Source: Nocardioides sp. Root240
GTDB taxonomy: Bacteria > Actinomycetota > Actinomycetes > Propionibacteriales > Nocardioidaceae
Reading direction: 5' to 3'
DNA length: 64,000 nucleotides
Assembly: GCF_001428825.1 (NCBI RefSeq)
Contig: NZ_LMIT01000001.1
Location: 331,897 to 395,896 of the forward strand
The notes beneath the pieces are model-generated. The model saw nothing but the letters and a program-made list of their open reading frames with translations. It made no database searches and had not been told where the DNA came from. A program made the translations under genes and the position numbers. Position 1 is the first letter of the stretch; every line of letters begins with the position of its first letter. Shown piece by piece: positions 1-8,390 of the stretch.

Positions 1-1169
1 CCGCCTCCGTCGCCACGCTCCTGGGCTCGATGCCCACCGGCTCGCACTCGGTCGCCTCGGTCGACCGCATGCACGCCTGGCTGGACCAGCACGCCGACGA
101 GTACGTCGTCGTGCTCGGTCCGAGCCTCGGGCTCGACTCCGCCCTGGATGCCGTCGAGGAGCTCCGGATCAAGCGACCCACCGTCAGCGCCGTCCTGGTC
201 CGCGACCAGTTCGACACTGACGTCCTGGCTCGCTCCATGCACGCCGGTGTCCGCGACGTCGTCGTCACCGGCCAGGACGACAAGGCCCTCACCAAGGCCG
301 TCGAGCGCGCCCACCAGCTCTACCAGGCCCTGCGCGGGCCCGGAGGTGCCCGGCAGCTCGGCCGCGTCGTGACCGTCTTCTCCCCCAAGGGTGGCGTCGG
401 CAAGACGACGTCCTCGGTCAACCTGGCCCTGGCGCTGGCCGACCACGGCGCGCGCAAGGTCTGCCTCGTCGACCTCGACCTCGCCTTCGGCGACGTCGCG
501 ATCACGATGCAGCTCTTCCCGACGCACTCGATCGAGCAGGCCGTCGGTGCGGAGGACTCCGTCGACCTCGCCCTGCTCGAGGGCCTGCTCACCCGGCACG
601 AGGACTCGCTCACCGTGCTGGCCGCGCCGGCCCACCCCGACGTGCGCGAGCGGATCACTCCGCTGCTCATCTCGCGGATCCTGCGGGCACTGCGCGACGG
701 CTTCGACTACATCGTGGTGGACACCTCGCCGTCGTTCGACGACGCGACGCTCACCGCGCTGGACGAGACCGACGAGTGCGTCATCGTGGCCACCCTCGAC
801 GTACCGACCCTGAAGAACGTCAAGGTCGCGCTCGAGACCATGGACATGCTCAGCATCGCCCGTGGCCACCGGCACCTGCTCCTCAACCGGGCCGACGACG
901 CCGTCGGCATCAGCGTCGAGAAGGTGGAGAGCATCCTCGGGATGCCCGTCAGCGCCCAGGTGGGCAGTGCGGTCGACATCGCCGCGGCCACGAACTCGGG
1001 GACGCCGATCGTGACGCACAAGCCGCTCCACCCCGCCAGCCAGGCCTACTTCCATCTGGCCTCGTCCGTCACGGGCGAGCCGGTCTCCGCCCCGACGCCC
1101 CTGACCGCCGAGTCCGCGGCCGATCCGGGTCGATCGCGTGGCCTGTTCCGTCGTGGGAGGAACTCATGA
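1..1169 (+). CDS. TadZ/CpaE-like pilus-assembly ATPase (5' end outside window)
   Basis: MinD/ParA-type P-loop protein of the Tad/Flp pilus system, expected to localise or organise the assembly machine at the membrane. The reading frame is open to the left edge of the window, so the true start is missing; the first in-window ATG is at 30. The N-terminal ~110 residues look like an atypical receiver domain, as in CpaE. A deviant Walker A motif (KGGVGKTT) follows at about residues 118-125 counted from that ATG, then a Walker B-like VVDTSPSF. The stop overlaps the start of the tadA gene (ATGA), indicating translational coupling. Family assignment is strong; any specific partner is inferred from the operon. 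Confidence 0.85.
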   Translation, partial: ASVATLLGSMPTGSHSVASVDRMHAWLDQHADEYVVVLGPSLGLDSALDAVEELRIKRPTVSAVLVRDQFDTDVLARSMHAGVRDVVVTGQDDKALTKAVERAHQLYQALRGPGGARQLGRVVTVFSPKGGVGKTTSSVNLALALADHGARKVCLVDLDLAFGDVAITMQLFPTHSIEQAVGAEDSVDLALLEGLLTRHEDSLTVLAAPAHPDVRERITPLLISRILRALRDGFDYIVVDTSPSFDDATLTALDETDECVIVATLDVPTLKNVKVALETMDMLSIARGHRHLLLNRADDAVGISVEKVESILGMPVSAQVGSAVDIAAATNSGTPIVTHKPLHPASQAYFHLASSVTGEPVSAPTPLTAESAADPGRSRGLFRRGRNS

Positions 1170-2680
1170 GCAGCCTTTCCGAAAGGCTCGCGGCCGCCCG
1201 GCGCGAAGCCGCCGCCCAGGGCAAGCACGCCGCCGAGGTCTCCGACGAGGTCGAGGAGGTCGCCACCGGCGTCGAGGTCGAGCAGGCTTCCCAGCCCGCA
1301 GCCGCCGGCAGCACCGCAGCGACCACCGGCCCCCTGTCGGCCCGCGCCGCAGCGGCCGGAGCCGACCAGCGGGCGCCTGCCCGCCGTACCCTGGCCGGTG
1401 CGGAGGTCGACCGGATCGAGGACCTGAAGTCCAGCGTCCACGAGGAGCTGCTGAAGCGCCTCGGCCCCCACCTGTACGACGCCGAGATGGACCAGGAGGA
1501 GCTGGACCAGACCGTCCGAAGCGTCCTCTCCGAGGTGCTCGGCGCCCAGGACCGTCCGCTCAGCGCGGGCGACCGGTCCAGGGTCACCCAGGAGATCACC
1601 GACGACATCCTCGGCTACGGGCCGATCGACCCCTACCTCCGCGACCCGGAGGTCTCGGAGGTCATGGTCAACGGGTTCAACGACGTCTGGCTGGAGCGGG
1701 ACGGCCGGCTGCTCAAGGCGGACGCCCACTTCGCCGACGAGGCCCATCTGCGCCGCACGATCGACAAGATCGTGTCCCGCATCGGCCGTCGTGTCGACGA
1801 GTCCTCACCGATGGTCGACGCCCGTCTCCCCGACGGCAGCCGTGTCAACGCGATCGTGCCGCCCCTGTCCATCGACGGCTCCGCGCTGACGATCCGGAAG
1901 TTCTCGACCGACCCCTACACCGTCCAGGACCTGATCAACTTCGGGTCCCTGACACCGCAGACGGCCGACTTCCTCGACGCCTGCGTCCGGGGACGGCTCA
2001 ACGTCATCGTGTCGGGCGGTACGGGTGCCGGGAAGACGACCACGCTCAACGTGCTCTCCTCGTTCATCCCGCGCGACGAGCGGATCGTGACGATCGAGGA
2101 CGCCGCCGAGCTCCAGCTCAAGCAGGAGCACGTCGTCCGCCTCGAGTCGCGTCCTGCCAACATCGAGGGCAAGGGCGCGGTGACCATCCGCGACCTGGTG
2201 CGCAACAGCCTGCGCATGCGGCCCGACCGCATCGTCGTCGGCGAGGTCCGCGACGCCTCGGCGCTCGACATGCTGCAGGCGATGAACACCGGCCACGACG
2301 GCTCCATCTGCACCCTGCACTCCAACGGCCCGCGCGACACGCTGGCCCGCATGGAGACGATGGTGCTGATGGCGGGCATGGACCTGCCGATCCGCGCCAT
2401 CCGCGAGCAGGTCGCCTCCGCCGTGGACCTGATCGTGCACCAGACCCGCTTCAAGGACGGCTCGCGCCGGATCACGCACATCACCGAGGTCGAGCGGATG
2501 GAGGGCGACATCATCACCCTCCAGGACATCTTCGTCTTCGACAACAGCGCCGGCTTCGACGAGAACGGCCGGATCCTCGGCCGGATGCGCTCGACCGGGC
2601 TGCGCCCGAAGTTCCTGGAGAAGCTGGCCTACGCCAACGTCGCGGTCGACCCCACCATCTTCCGGATGGACCGGGTCTGA
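1166..2680 (+). CDS. tadA: TadA/CpaF secretion ATPase
   Basis: Type II/IV secretion system hexameric ATPase that would power Flp pilus assembly from the cytoplasmic face. The start at 1166 is chosen because it overlaps the upstream stop as ATGA and follows a GGGAGG ribosome site. The protein is 504 aa: an Ala/Glu-rich flexible N-terminus (to about 75), then the N-terminal CpaF domain and a C-terminal RecA-like core. Walker A (GGTGAGKTT) lies near residue 283, followed by the Asp box, Walker B (VVGEVRD) and the His box (STLHSN-like CTLHSN). All key motifs are intact. It is coupled to the next gene by a TGATG overlap. Confidence 0.95.
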   Translation: MSSLSERLAAARREAAAQGKHAAEVSDEVEEVATGVEVEQASQPAAAGSTAATTGPLSARAAAAGADQRAPARRTLAGAEVDRIEDLKSSVHEELLKRLGPHLYDAEMDQEELDQTVRSVLSEVLGAQDRPLSAGDRSRVTQEITDDILGYGPIDPYLRDPEVSEVMVNGFNDVWLERDGRLLKADAHFADEAHLRRTIDKIVSRIGRRVDESSPMVDARLPDGSRVNAIVPPLSIDGSALTIRKFSTDPYTVQDLINFGSLTPQTADFLDACVRGRLNVIVSGGTGAGKTTTLNVLSSFIPRDERIVTIEDAAELQLKQEHVVRLESRPANIEGKGAVTIRDLVRNSLRMRPDRIVVGEVRDASALDMLQAMNTGHDGSICTLHSNGPRDTLARMETMVLMAGMDLPIRAIREQVASAVDLIVHQTRFKDGSRRITHITEVERMEGDIITLQDIFVFDNSAGFDENGRILGRMRSTGLRPKFLEKLAYANVAVDPTIFRMDRV

Positions 2681-4596
2681 TGGCCGCCCGACGGCCTCTC
2701 GTCGTCCTCGCGGGCTTCCTGGCCGCGTTCCTCCTGCCCGCCACTGCGGCGGTCGCCGAGGACGGCACGATCGCCCATGTCGAGTCCACGGGCGAGGGCC
2801 TGCGGGTGCTCGTCAACGTCCCCCAGGGGGCCGAGGTCGACCTCTCCGGCGTCGAGGCCACCCTTGACGGTGAGGACCTGACCGCCACCGCCGTCGCCGC
2901 GGGAACGGGCACCGAGGTCAAGCGGACCACTGTCCTCGCGATCGACACCAGCCAGTCGATGGCCAAGGCAGGTCGCTTCGCCGCGGCGAAGGCGGCTGCC
3001 ACGACCTACCTCGCCACGGTGCCTGCCGACGTCGAGGTCGGCATCGTCACCTTCGACAACGACGTCCAGGTCGCGCTCGCACCGACCACGGACCGCGCCG
3101 CGGCGCGGACGGTGGTGGACGGTCTCGGCCTCGCCCGGGACACCCTGCTCTACGACGGCGTGATGGCCGCGGTCGACGCAGCCGGCACGGAGGGCCAGCG
3201 CACGGTCCTGGTGCTCTCCGACGGTGCCGACACCGGCGGTAGCGCCTCACTGTCGGACGTCGCCGACAAGATCACGTCCACCAACACGCTGGTCGACGTG
3301 GTCAGCCTCGGGCAGTCCGGCAGCTCGCTCGCCCCGCTGCGCACGATGACCGAGGCCGGCAAGGGCCGGGTCATCGAGAGCAGCGGTACGGCGTTGGCCG
3401 AGGCCTTCCGCGCCGAGGCGGACGTCCTCGCGAGCCAGGTGCTGGTCACCGCTCCCCTGCCGAGCGGCTTCGACGCCAGCCAGGCGACCGTGGAGGTCGT
3501 GCTGCCGACAGCCGACGAGCCGGTCATCGCCCGCGCCCTCGCGCCGATCCAGTCCGCGTCCGGCGACACCGGCCTGCCCTCGAGCCCGAAGGTGGAGATC
3601 GCCAGCCCTGGCGGCTGGAATCCCCCGGAATGGGTGTTCTACGCCGGCATCGGCGTCCTGGCCGTCGGCCTCATCGGCGCCGCCATGCTGCTCGTCCCGG
3701 GCCGCCCGGCCCCGATGAGCATCGCCGAGCGGGTCGAGGCCTACAGCACCCAGGTCACCCGACCCTCCGAGCGCGAGGACAAGTCGGCATCGGAGCCGAT
3801 GCTCGACCAGGCCAAGGCAGCCGCTGCCGGGCTGCTCGAGCGGAACCAGGGGCTCAACGAGAGGCTGTCGCAACGACTCTCGGCCGCGGGCAGTGGGTTC
3901 AAGCCGTCCGAGTGGCTGCTCGTCCACGTTGCGACCGTCTTCGTCGCGGGCCTGGCCGGCTTCCTGATCAGCGGCAGCTTGATCGCCGGCGTCGTGGCCA
4001 TGGTCCTCGGGGCATTCCTGCCCCCGATCTATCTCCGCTTCCGGGCCAGCCGGCGCCGCCGAGCATTCGACGATGCCCTTCCTGACGTGCTGCAGCTGAT
4101 CTCCGGTGCTCTCAGCGCCGGCCTGTCCCTGGCCCAAGCCGTCGACACCGTCGTCCGCGAGGGGCCGGAGCCGATCGCCTCCGAGTTCAAGCGGGTCCTG
4201 GTGGAGGCCCGGATCGGCGTACCCATCGAGGACGCGTTCGAGGGAGTCGCCGCCCGGTTCGAGAGCAAGGACTTCGCCTGGTCGGTCATGGCCATCCGGA
4301 TCCAGCGCCAGGTCGGCGGCAACCTGGCCGAGCTGCTGACCACGGTCGCCGCCACGATGCGCGAGCGGGCCTACCTTCGTCGCCAGGTCCGCACGCTGTC
4401 CGCAGAGGGTCGGTTCTCGGCGATCATCCTGTGCGGCATGCCGCCGACCTTCGCCCTGTTCATGTTCTTCGGCAACCGTGAGTTCATCCAGCCCCTGTTC
4501 GACGATGCCCGCGGTTGGGTACTGATCGGTGTGGCGTCGGCCATGATGTCGGTCGGGTCGTTCGCGATGTCGCGCCTGGTGAAGGTGGAGGTCTGA
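2680..4596 (+). CDS. tadB: VWA domain-TadB fusion (type II secretion F family)
   Basis: A 638-aa fusion. Residues 1-26 form a signal peptide (charged MAARR, hydrophobic core, ATAAVA). A von Willebrand A domain follows at about 80-260 with an intact MIDAS motif (DTSQS at 89-93, plus a downstream SDGADTGG). A transmembrane helix lies near 315-340, then a TadB-like T2SF domain with C-terminal membrane helices and the usual LISGALSAGLSLAQAV segment. The VWA part is predicted to be outside the membrane and the T2SF part to be the inner-membrane platform. Starts by TGATG overlap with tadA and ends by the same overlap with tadC. The domain order is read directly; what the VWA domain binds is unknown. 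Confidence 0.9.
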   Translation: MAARRPLVVLAGFLAAFLLPATAAVAEDGTIAHVESTGEGLRVLVNVPQGAEVDLSGVEATLDGEDLTATAVAAGTGTEVKRTTVLAIDTSQSMAKAGRFAAAKAAATTYLATVPADVEVGIVTFDNDVQVALAPTTDRAAARTVVDGLGLARDTLLYDGVMAAVDAAGTEGQRTVLVLSDGADTGGSASLSDVADKITSTNTLVDVVSLGQSGSSLAPLRTMTEAGKGRVIESSGTALAEAFRAEADVLASQVLVTAPLPSGFDASQATVEVVLPTADEPVIARALAPIQSASGDTGLPSSPKVEIASPGGWNPPEWVFYAGIGVLAVGLIGAAMLLVPGRPAPMSIAERVEAYSTQVTRPSEREDKSASEPMLDQAKAAAAGLLERNQGLNERLSQRLSAAGSGFKPSEWLLVHVATVFVAGLAGFLISGSLIAGVVAMVLGAFLPPIYLRFRASRRRRAFDDALPDVLQLISGALSAGLSLAQAVDTVVREGPEPIASEFKRVLVEARIGVPIEDAFEGVAARFESKDFAWSVMAIRIQRQVGGNLAELLTTVAATMRERAYLRRQVRTLSAEGRFSAIILCGMPPTFALFMFFGNREFIQPLFDDARGWVLIGVASAMMSVGSFAMSRLVKVEV

Positions 4597-5522
4597 TGAT
4601 GCTGCTTCTCCTGGGATTCGTGCTCCTCGTCGGAGCCGTCGCGGCGGCGAGTGCTGCTTTCGTCAAGGGCGAGACGACCGACGGCCTCAGTCGGGCGCTC
4701 GAGGCACTCGAGCGCCAAGGCACCCACGACCCCGAGTTCACGCGCGAGGCCGAGCTGCCGTTCACGGATCGCGTGATCGGTCCTCTCCAGGAACGGGCTC
4801 TCGGCGTCGGTCGACGAATCACGGGTGCCGACCAGTCCGAGCGGATCCGCCACAAGCTCGAGCGGGCCGGGAACCCACGTGGCTGGACCGTCGACCGCGT
4901 CATCTCCTCCAAGGTGCTGGGCGCGGTCGTCGTCCCCCTGGCGGCGGTGGCGCTCGCCCTCCTCCTCGAGGCAACGGCCGCGATCGTCCTGCTCGCCGCC
5001 ATCGTGGGCGTCGTGCTCGGCTTCTTCGCGCCCGACCTCTACCTCTACAACACGGCCCAGAAGCGCGCCGACCAGGTGAAGCGAACCCTTGCCGACGCCG
5101 TCGACCTGCTCACCATCAGCGTCGAGGCGGGCCTCGGCTTCGACGCTGCGCTCCAGCAGGTGGCCCGCAACACCGACGGCCCGGTCGCCGAGGAGTTCTC
5201 CCGCATGCTGCGCGAGATGCAGCTGGGACGAAGCCGGGCAGACGCTCTGCGGACCCTCGGCGAGCGGAGCGACGTGGAGGACCTGAAGACCTTCGCCGGC
5301 TCGATGGTGCAGGCCGACGCCTTCGGCATCCCGATCGGTCAGGTCCTTCGAGTCCAGTCGAACGAGATCCGCGTCAAGAGGCGTCAGTACGCCGAGCAGA
5401 AGGCTCAGCAGGTGCCGGTCAAGATCATGATCCCGCTGGTGCTCTTCATCCTGCCGTGCCTGCTGATCATCGTCATGGGACCAGCCATCCTGCAGGCCAT
5501 GGACGCCTTCAAGGGTCGCTAG
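4596..5522 (+). CDS. tadC: TadC-like type II secretion system F family protein
   Basis: A 308-aa inner-membrane platform protein and partner of TadB. It starts with a hydrophobic helix (MMLLLLGFVLLVGAV), has a pair of helices near 105-150, and a T2SF domain containing the ADAVDLLTISVEAGLGF segment; two more hydrophobic helices lie at the C-terminus. The start at 4596 overlaps the tadB stop (TGATG), with a second Met codon directly after it. It is the last assembly gene. No prepilin peptidase (TadV), TadE/F minor pilins or TadG lie downstream; they must be elsewhere, or left of the window. Confidence 0.93.
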   Translation: MMLLLLGFVLLVGAVAAASAAFVKGETTDGLSRALEALERQGTHDPEFTREAELPFTDRVIGPLQERALGVGRRITGADQSERIRHKLERAGNPRGWTVDRVISSKVLGAVVVPLAAVALALLLEATAAIVLLAAIVGVVLGFFAPDLYLYNTAQKRADQVKRTLADAVDLLTISVEAGLGFDAALQQVARNTDGPVAEEFSRMLREMQLGRSRADALRTLGERSDVEDLKTFAGSMVQADAFGIPIGQVLRVQSNEIRVKRRQYAEQKAQQVPVKIMIPLVLFILPCLLIIVMGPAILQAMDAFKGR

Positions 5523-5538
5523 GAGGACACGGGGCCAG

Positions 5539-7110
5539 ATGGCCAGCAGCCAGACCTTTGCCGTCGTCGGTGCCGCGCGCCTGTTTGCGCTGCTGGCCAT
5601 CGGCGGACCGATCCTCTGGCTGCGCCAGAGTGAGGGCGTCATTGCCCTTCTGCTCCTCGCCTTGGTGTGGATCTACCAAGGTGCCACAGCGACCCGCCGT
5701 GAGCTCGAGCTCTCGCTGAGCCCCACCACTGAGGCTGCCGCGATCGGCATCATCAGTGGCGTCAGCATGGTCTACGGTCCGTCGATCCTGGTCGCCCTGG
5801 TCGTCCCTCCGCTCTACGCCACCGCGGTCGCCGGCACCCGCACCATGGTGCGCACCGTCCTCGTCGAGGTGATCGCGGTGGTCGCGATGGCGCTGATGTG
5901 GTGGGAGAAGATCACCTCGGAACAAGCGGTGGCGGTCTTCACCTGGGCCATGGCCGGCCTGGGGCTGAGCCTGATCGCCAGCGTCACGTTCTCGTCCAGC
6001 CGGCAGCCCGACCCGCTGGCGCCGTACCGGGACGCCCAGGAGCACCTCAAGCAGCTCCTCGCCCTCGCCGGCAGCCTCAGCTCCGGACTGGACGTCGGCG
6101 CACTCGGCGGAGAGCTGCTGAGCGAGGTCGGCGACCGGATCCCCAACCGTGGTCTGGCGCTCTACGTCCCCCGCGGCGATGCGCTGACGCCCGTGGCGTC
6201 GACCGTCGACCTCGACCCGGAGGCACTGGCTGCGTGCGAGACGCTGGCCGGCGACGTGCTCCGGGGCACACCCGAGCACAACGACACGGTCGAGATCGGC
6301 CAAGGCTTCGCCTTCCGGGTCAGCGATCAGGCGATCGTGGCCGGTCTCCGCCCGATCGGCAGCGAGCCCAGCACGGTCCCGCTGACTGAGGTCGCCGCGA
6401 GCCTCGGCGACAACGCCGTCAAGCTCGACGCCGCCCTCCTGTTCGCCCAGTTCCGTGACGCAGCCACGGCTGACGAGCGCAACCGGCTGGCCCGCGAGAT
6501 GCACGACGGCGTCGCCCAGGACATCGCCTCCCTGGGCTACCTCGTCGACGCGCTCGCTGCGCGGCCTGCGGACGAGCAGCAGGCCAAGACGTTCGCGATC
6601 CTGCGGGAGCGGGTCTCCGTCGTGGTGGCCGAGGTACGCCGCTCCGTGATGAACCTGCGTACGAGCATCGGTGAGGCCGAGAGCCTCGGCGGGGCGATCA
6701 GCAGCGTCGCGCGCCACCTCTCGGAGTCCTCCGGAATCCCGATCCGGGTCCGCCTCGACGAGCAGCCCCAACGGCTGCGTCCCGAGGTCGAGGCCGAGCT
6801 CTTCCGGATCGCGCAGGAGGCCATGAACAACGCCGTCAAGCACGCCCGCGCCACGTCCATCGACGTCCGTTGCCAGGTCTACGCGCCCGAGGCGATCATC
6901 ACCGTGACCGACGACGGCGTCGGCCTCCAGTCGGCACGCAGCGACTCCCACGGCCTGAAGATCATGCGCGAACGTGCAAGACTGATCGGTGCGGAGCTCG
7001 TGGTTCGCGACAATGCCAGCAGGGGCCTGACGGTGTCGGTGTCCCTGAAGGTGCCCCGTCATCCGGCCGGTTCGGGTCCGGCCGACTCGACTCCAGAGGA
7101 GATGTCATGA
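5539..7110 (+). CDS. NarL-type sensor histidine kinase
   Basis: A 523-aa membrane histidine kinase. About the first 150 residues are hydrophobic with several predicted helices; a GAF-like region without an obvious ligand motif fills roughly 165-300. A HisKA_3 box follows (REMHDGVAQD) with the phospho-acceptor His at residue 322, then a HATPase domain with an NNAVKHAR N-box and DDGVGL G-box. An AGGAGG ribosome site directly follows the tadC stop, and the gene overlaps the response regulator by ATGA, so the pair belongs to the Tad transcription unit. The signal sensed is unknown. Confidence 0.92.
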   Translation: MASSQTFAVVGAARLFALLAIGGPILWLRQSEGVIALLLLALVWIYQGATATRRELELSLSPTTEAAAIGIISGVSMVYGPSILVALVVPPLYATAVAGTRTMVRTVLVEVIAVVAMALMWWEKITSEQAVAVFTWAMAGLGLSLIASVTFSSSRQPDPLAPYRDAQEHLKQLLALAGSLSSGLDVGALGGELLSEVGDRIPNRGLALYVPRGDALTPVASTVDLDPEALAACETLAGDVLRGTPEHNDTVEIGQGFAFRVSDQAIVAGLRPIGSEPSTVPLTEVAASLGDNAVKLDAALLFAQFRDAATADERNRLAREMHDGVAQDIASLGYLVDALAARPADEQQAKTFAILRERVSVVVAEVRRSVMNLRTSIGEAESLGGAISSVARHLSESSGIPIRVRLDEQPQRLRPEVEAELFRIAQEAMNNAVKHARATSIDVRCQVYAPEAIITVTDDGVGLQSARSDSHGLKIMRERARLIGAELVVRDNASRGLTVSVSLKVPRHPAGSGPADSTPEEMS

Positions 7111-7757
7111 GCGACAAGGTCACCGTGCTGCTGGTCGACGACCACGAGCTGATCCGCAACGGTCTGGGGGCGGTCCTGGACCTCGAGCCCGACCTCGAGG
7201 TCGTCGCCACCGCCGGCTCCGTCGCCGAGGGCATCCAGCGCTATGCCGAGTTCCGCCCGGACGTCGTCATCACCGACCTCCAGATGCAGGACGGCACCGG
7301 ACTGGACGTCGTCCGCACGCTGCGCAAGCAGAGCGACAAGGTCGGCCTGATCGTGCTCACCATGCACTCCGGGGACGAGCAGATCTTCGCGGCCATGCAG
7401 GCCGGTGCGTCCGGCTTCGTGGGCAAGGACGCACCCTCCACCGAGGTGATCAAGGCCGCGCGCCATGCGGCCGTCTCCCCCAAGGCCTTCGTGTGCGCGG
7501 GCCTGGTAGGGGCGATGATGCGCCGTCAGTCCGCGGAGTCGACCGCACTGACCGAGCGGGAGCACGACGTCCTGCTGCTGCTCGCCGAGGGCCTCAACGC
7601 CGCCGCGATCGGCCAGAAGCTGTATCTCTCGGAGTCGACGACCAAGTCTCACATCGCCCGGATCTACCAGAAGCTGGGCGCCGCCAACCGCGCCCAGGCG
7701 CTGGTGACGGCGATGCGGATCGGCCTGCTCTCCACCGTTCAGCCTTCCGCGCGCTGA
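7107..7757 (+). CDS. NarL/FixJ-family response regulator
   Basis: A 216-aa two-domain regulator. The receiver domain has the acidic pair D11/D12, phospho-acceptor D57 (VVITDLQM), a conserved Thr in LIVLTMH and the Lys of FVGKDAP. A LuxR-type helix-turn-helix occupies the C-terminal ~65 residues (LTEREHDVLLLLAEGLN, then ESTTKSHIARIYQKLG). It is translationally coupled to the kinase and is the last gene before the Flp pilin promoter region, which makes pilin expression a natural target. Two candidate dyads lie just downstream of it (7794-7809 and 7870-7885). Confidence 0.94.
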   Translation: MSDKVTVLLVDDHELIRNGLGAVLDLEPDLEVVATAGSVAEGIQRYAEFRPDVVITDLQMQDGTGLDVVRTLRKQSDKVGLIVLTMHSGDEQIFAAMQAGASGFVGKDAPSTEVIKAARHAAVSPKAFVCAGLVGAMMRRQSAESTALTEREHDVLLLLAEGLNAAAIGQKLYLSESTTKSHIARIYQKLGAANRAQALVTAMRIGLLSTVQPSAR

Positions 7758-7793
7758 CGTCGTCGGACCGTGGCTCCGGTCACGCTCGGAAGG

Positions 7794-7809
7794 TAGTCCC
7801 AACTGACTA
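7794..7809. promoter_or_regulatory. 6-4-6 dyad upstream of flp pilin
   Basis: TAGTCC-CAAC-TGACTA, an inverted repeat matching at 5 of 6 half-site positions, about 110 nt upstream of the first pilin start. The same left half and spacing occur at 17199-17214 upstream of a surface-protein gene. It is a candidate activator site for the adjacent NarL-type regulator; that link is inference. Confidence 0.4.
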
Positions 7810-7869
7810 GGGGCGAAGAGACGAACTCCCGATCCCCAAGGGTCGCGCTTCAGGCAGAGTTCTCGTCAT

Positions 7870-7885
7870 CGGGGAGCACTCCCCG
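7870..7885. promoter_or_regulatory. 7-2-7 dyad in flp leader
   Basis: CGGGGAG-CA-CTCCCCG, a perfect inverted repeat of 7 bp with a 2-bp centre, 34 nt before the pilin start. The 7-2-7 spacing is the one known for NarL-type regulators, but the sequence could equally form a small mRNA hairpin in the leader. Confidence 0.35.
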
Positions 7886-7919
7886 GGGACACAGAACACC
7901 AGTGCAAAGGGAGACCCCG

Positions 7920-8108
7920 ATGGTCCAGTACCTCCAGATCCTGCTCAACGCCCGCCTCGCCAAGATGGACGAGCGCGGCGCCACCGCCGTCGAGTACGGC
8001 CTGCTCGTCGCCCTGATCGCCGTCGTGATCATCGTCGGCGTTCGCCTTCTCGGCACCAACCTCAGCGACATGTTCAACGGTGTCGCCGGCGACGTGGGCG
8101 CTGCCTGA
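7920..8108 (+). CDS. flp: Flp/Fap pilin 1
   Basis: A 62-aa class III (Flp) prepilin, the structural subunit of the Tad pilus. A short hydrophilic leader ends at DERG and is followed by the Flp signature ATAVEYGLL, with the cleavage site expected after the Gly and the conserved Glu at mature position 5. The rest is a single hydrophobic helix and a short tail. The ATG at 7920 is preferred over the GTG at 7902 because AAAGGGAG lies 7 nt before it. It is the pilin closest to the regulator genes and is separated from the second pilin by a strong hairpin. Confidence 0.93.
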   Translation: MVQYLQILLNARLAKMDERGATAVEYGLLVALIAVVIIVGVRLLGTNLSDMFNGVAGDVGAA

Positions 8109-8135
8109 TCTTCTGCACCAGCAGAGACAATCAAT

Positions 8136-8172
8136 CGAACGGCCGAGCTGTGGACAACAGCCCGGCCGTTCG
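8136..8172 (+). terminator. Hairpin between the two pilin genes
   Basis: A 10-bp perfect stem (CGAACGGCCG at 8136-8145 with 8163-8172), then an A/C mismatch, a further 5-bp stem and a 5-nt loop. It is followed by a modest T-containing tail (TCGTTCT). It could terminate or attenuate transcription after flp1, or stabilise the flp1 mRNA. Confidence 0.65.
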
Positions 8173-8192
8173 GTCGTTCTGAGGAGCTCGTC

Positions 8193-8387
8193 GTGGGGAT
8201 CGAAGTGGGAGCAGACATGCAGAGCGACGTCGTCTGGGGCCGCCTTGGCCTGGGTGTCGAGGAGCGAGGCGCCACCGCCGTGGAGTACGCGCTGCTGATG
8301 ACCCTGATCGCCGTTGCGATCATCGGCGGCGTGGCACTCTTCGGTGAGGCCATCCGCGGCCTGTTCGAGTTCGACTTCCCCGGATAG
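8193..8387 (+). CDS. Flp/Fap pilin 2
   Basis: A 64-aa second Flp-type prepilin with the same processing signature (EERG, then ATAVEYALL) and a hydrophobic helix ending in an acidic FEFDFPG tail. The GTG at 8193 has GAGGAG 6 nt upstream; an internal ATG at 8217 with GGGAGC upstream is a plausible alternative and would give a leader nearer the usual length. The C-terminal tail differs from pilin 1, so the two may be major and minor subunits. It lies beyond a hairpin that could lower its transcription. Confidence 0.88.
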   Translation: MGIEVGADMQSDVVWGRLGLGVEERGATAVEYALLMTLIAVAIIGGVALFGEAIRGLFEFDFPG

Positions 8388-8390
8388 CCC

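Noticed and set aside
1..1169. Calling the first gene a chromosome-partition ParA
   Set aside because: The receiver-like N-terminus and the immediate tadA-tadB-tadC context fit TadZ/CpaE rather than ParA.
776..4596. Very long ORFs that extend tadA and the VWA-tadB gene far upstream
   Set aside because: The upstream parts read through neighbouring genes in the wrong frame and give Arg/Pro-rich nonsense; true starts at 1166 and 2680 overlap the previous stops and match family starts.
7758..7919. Possible tRNA or small RNA gene before flp
   Set aside because: No cloverleaf with TPsiC arm could be traced; the region is better read as a promoter/leader with two dyads.
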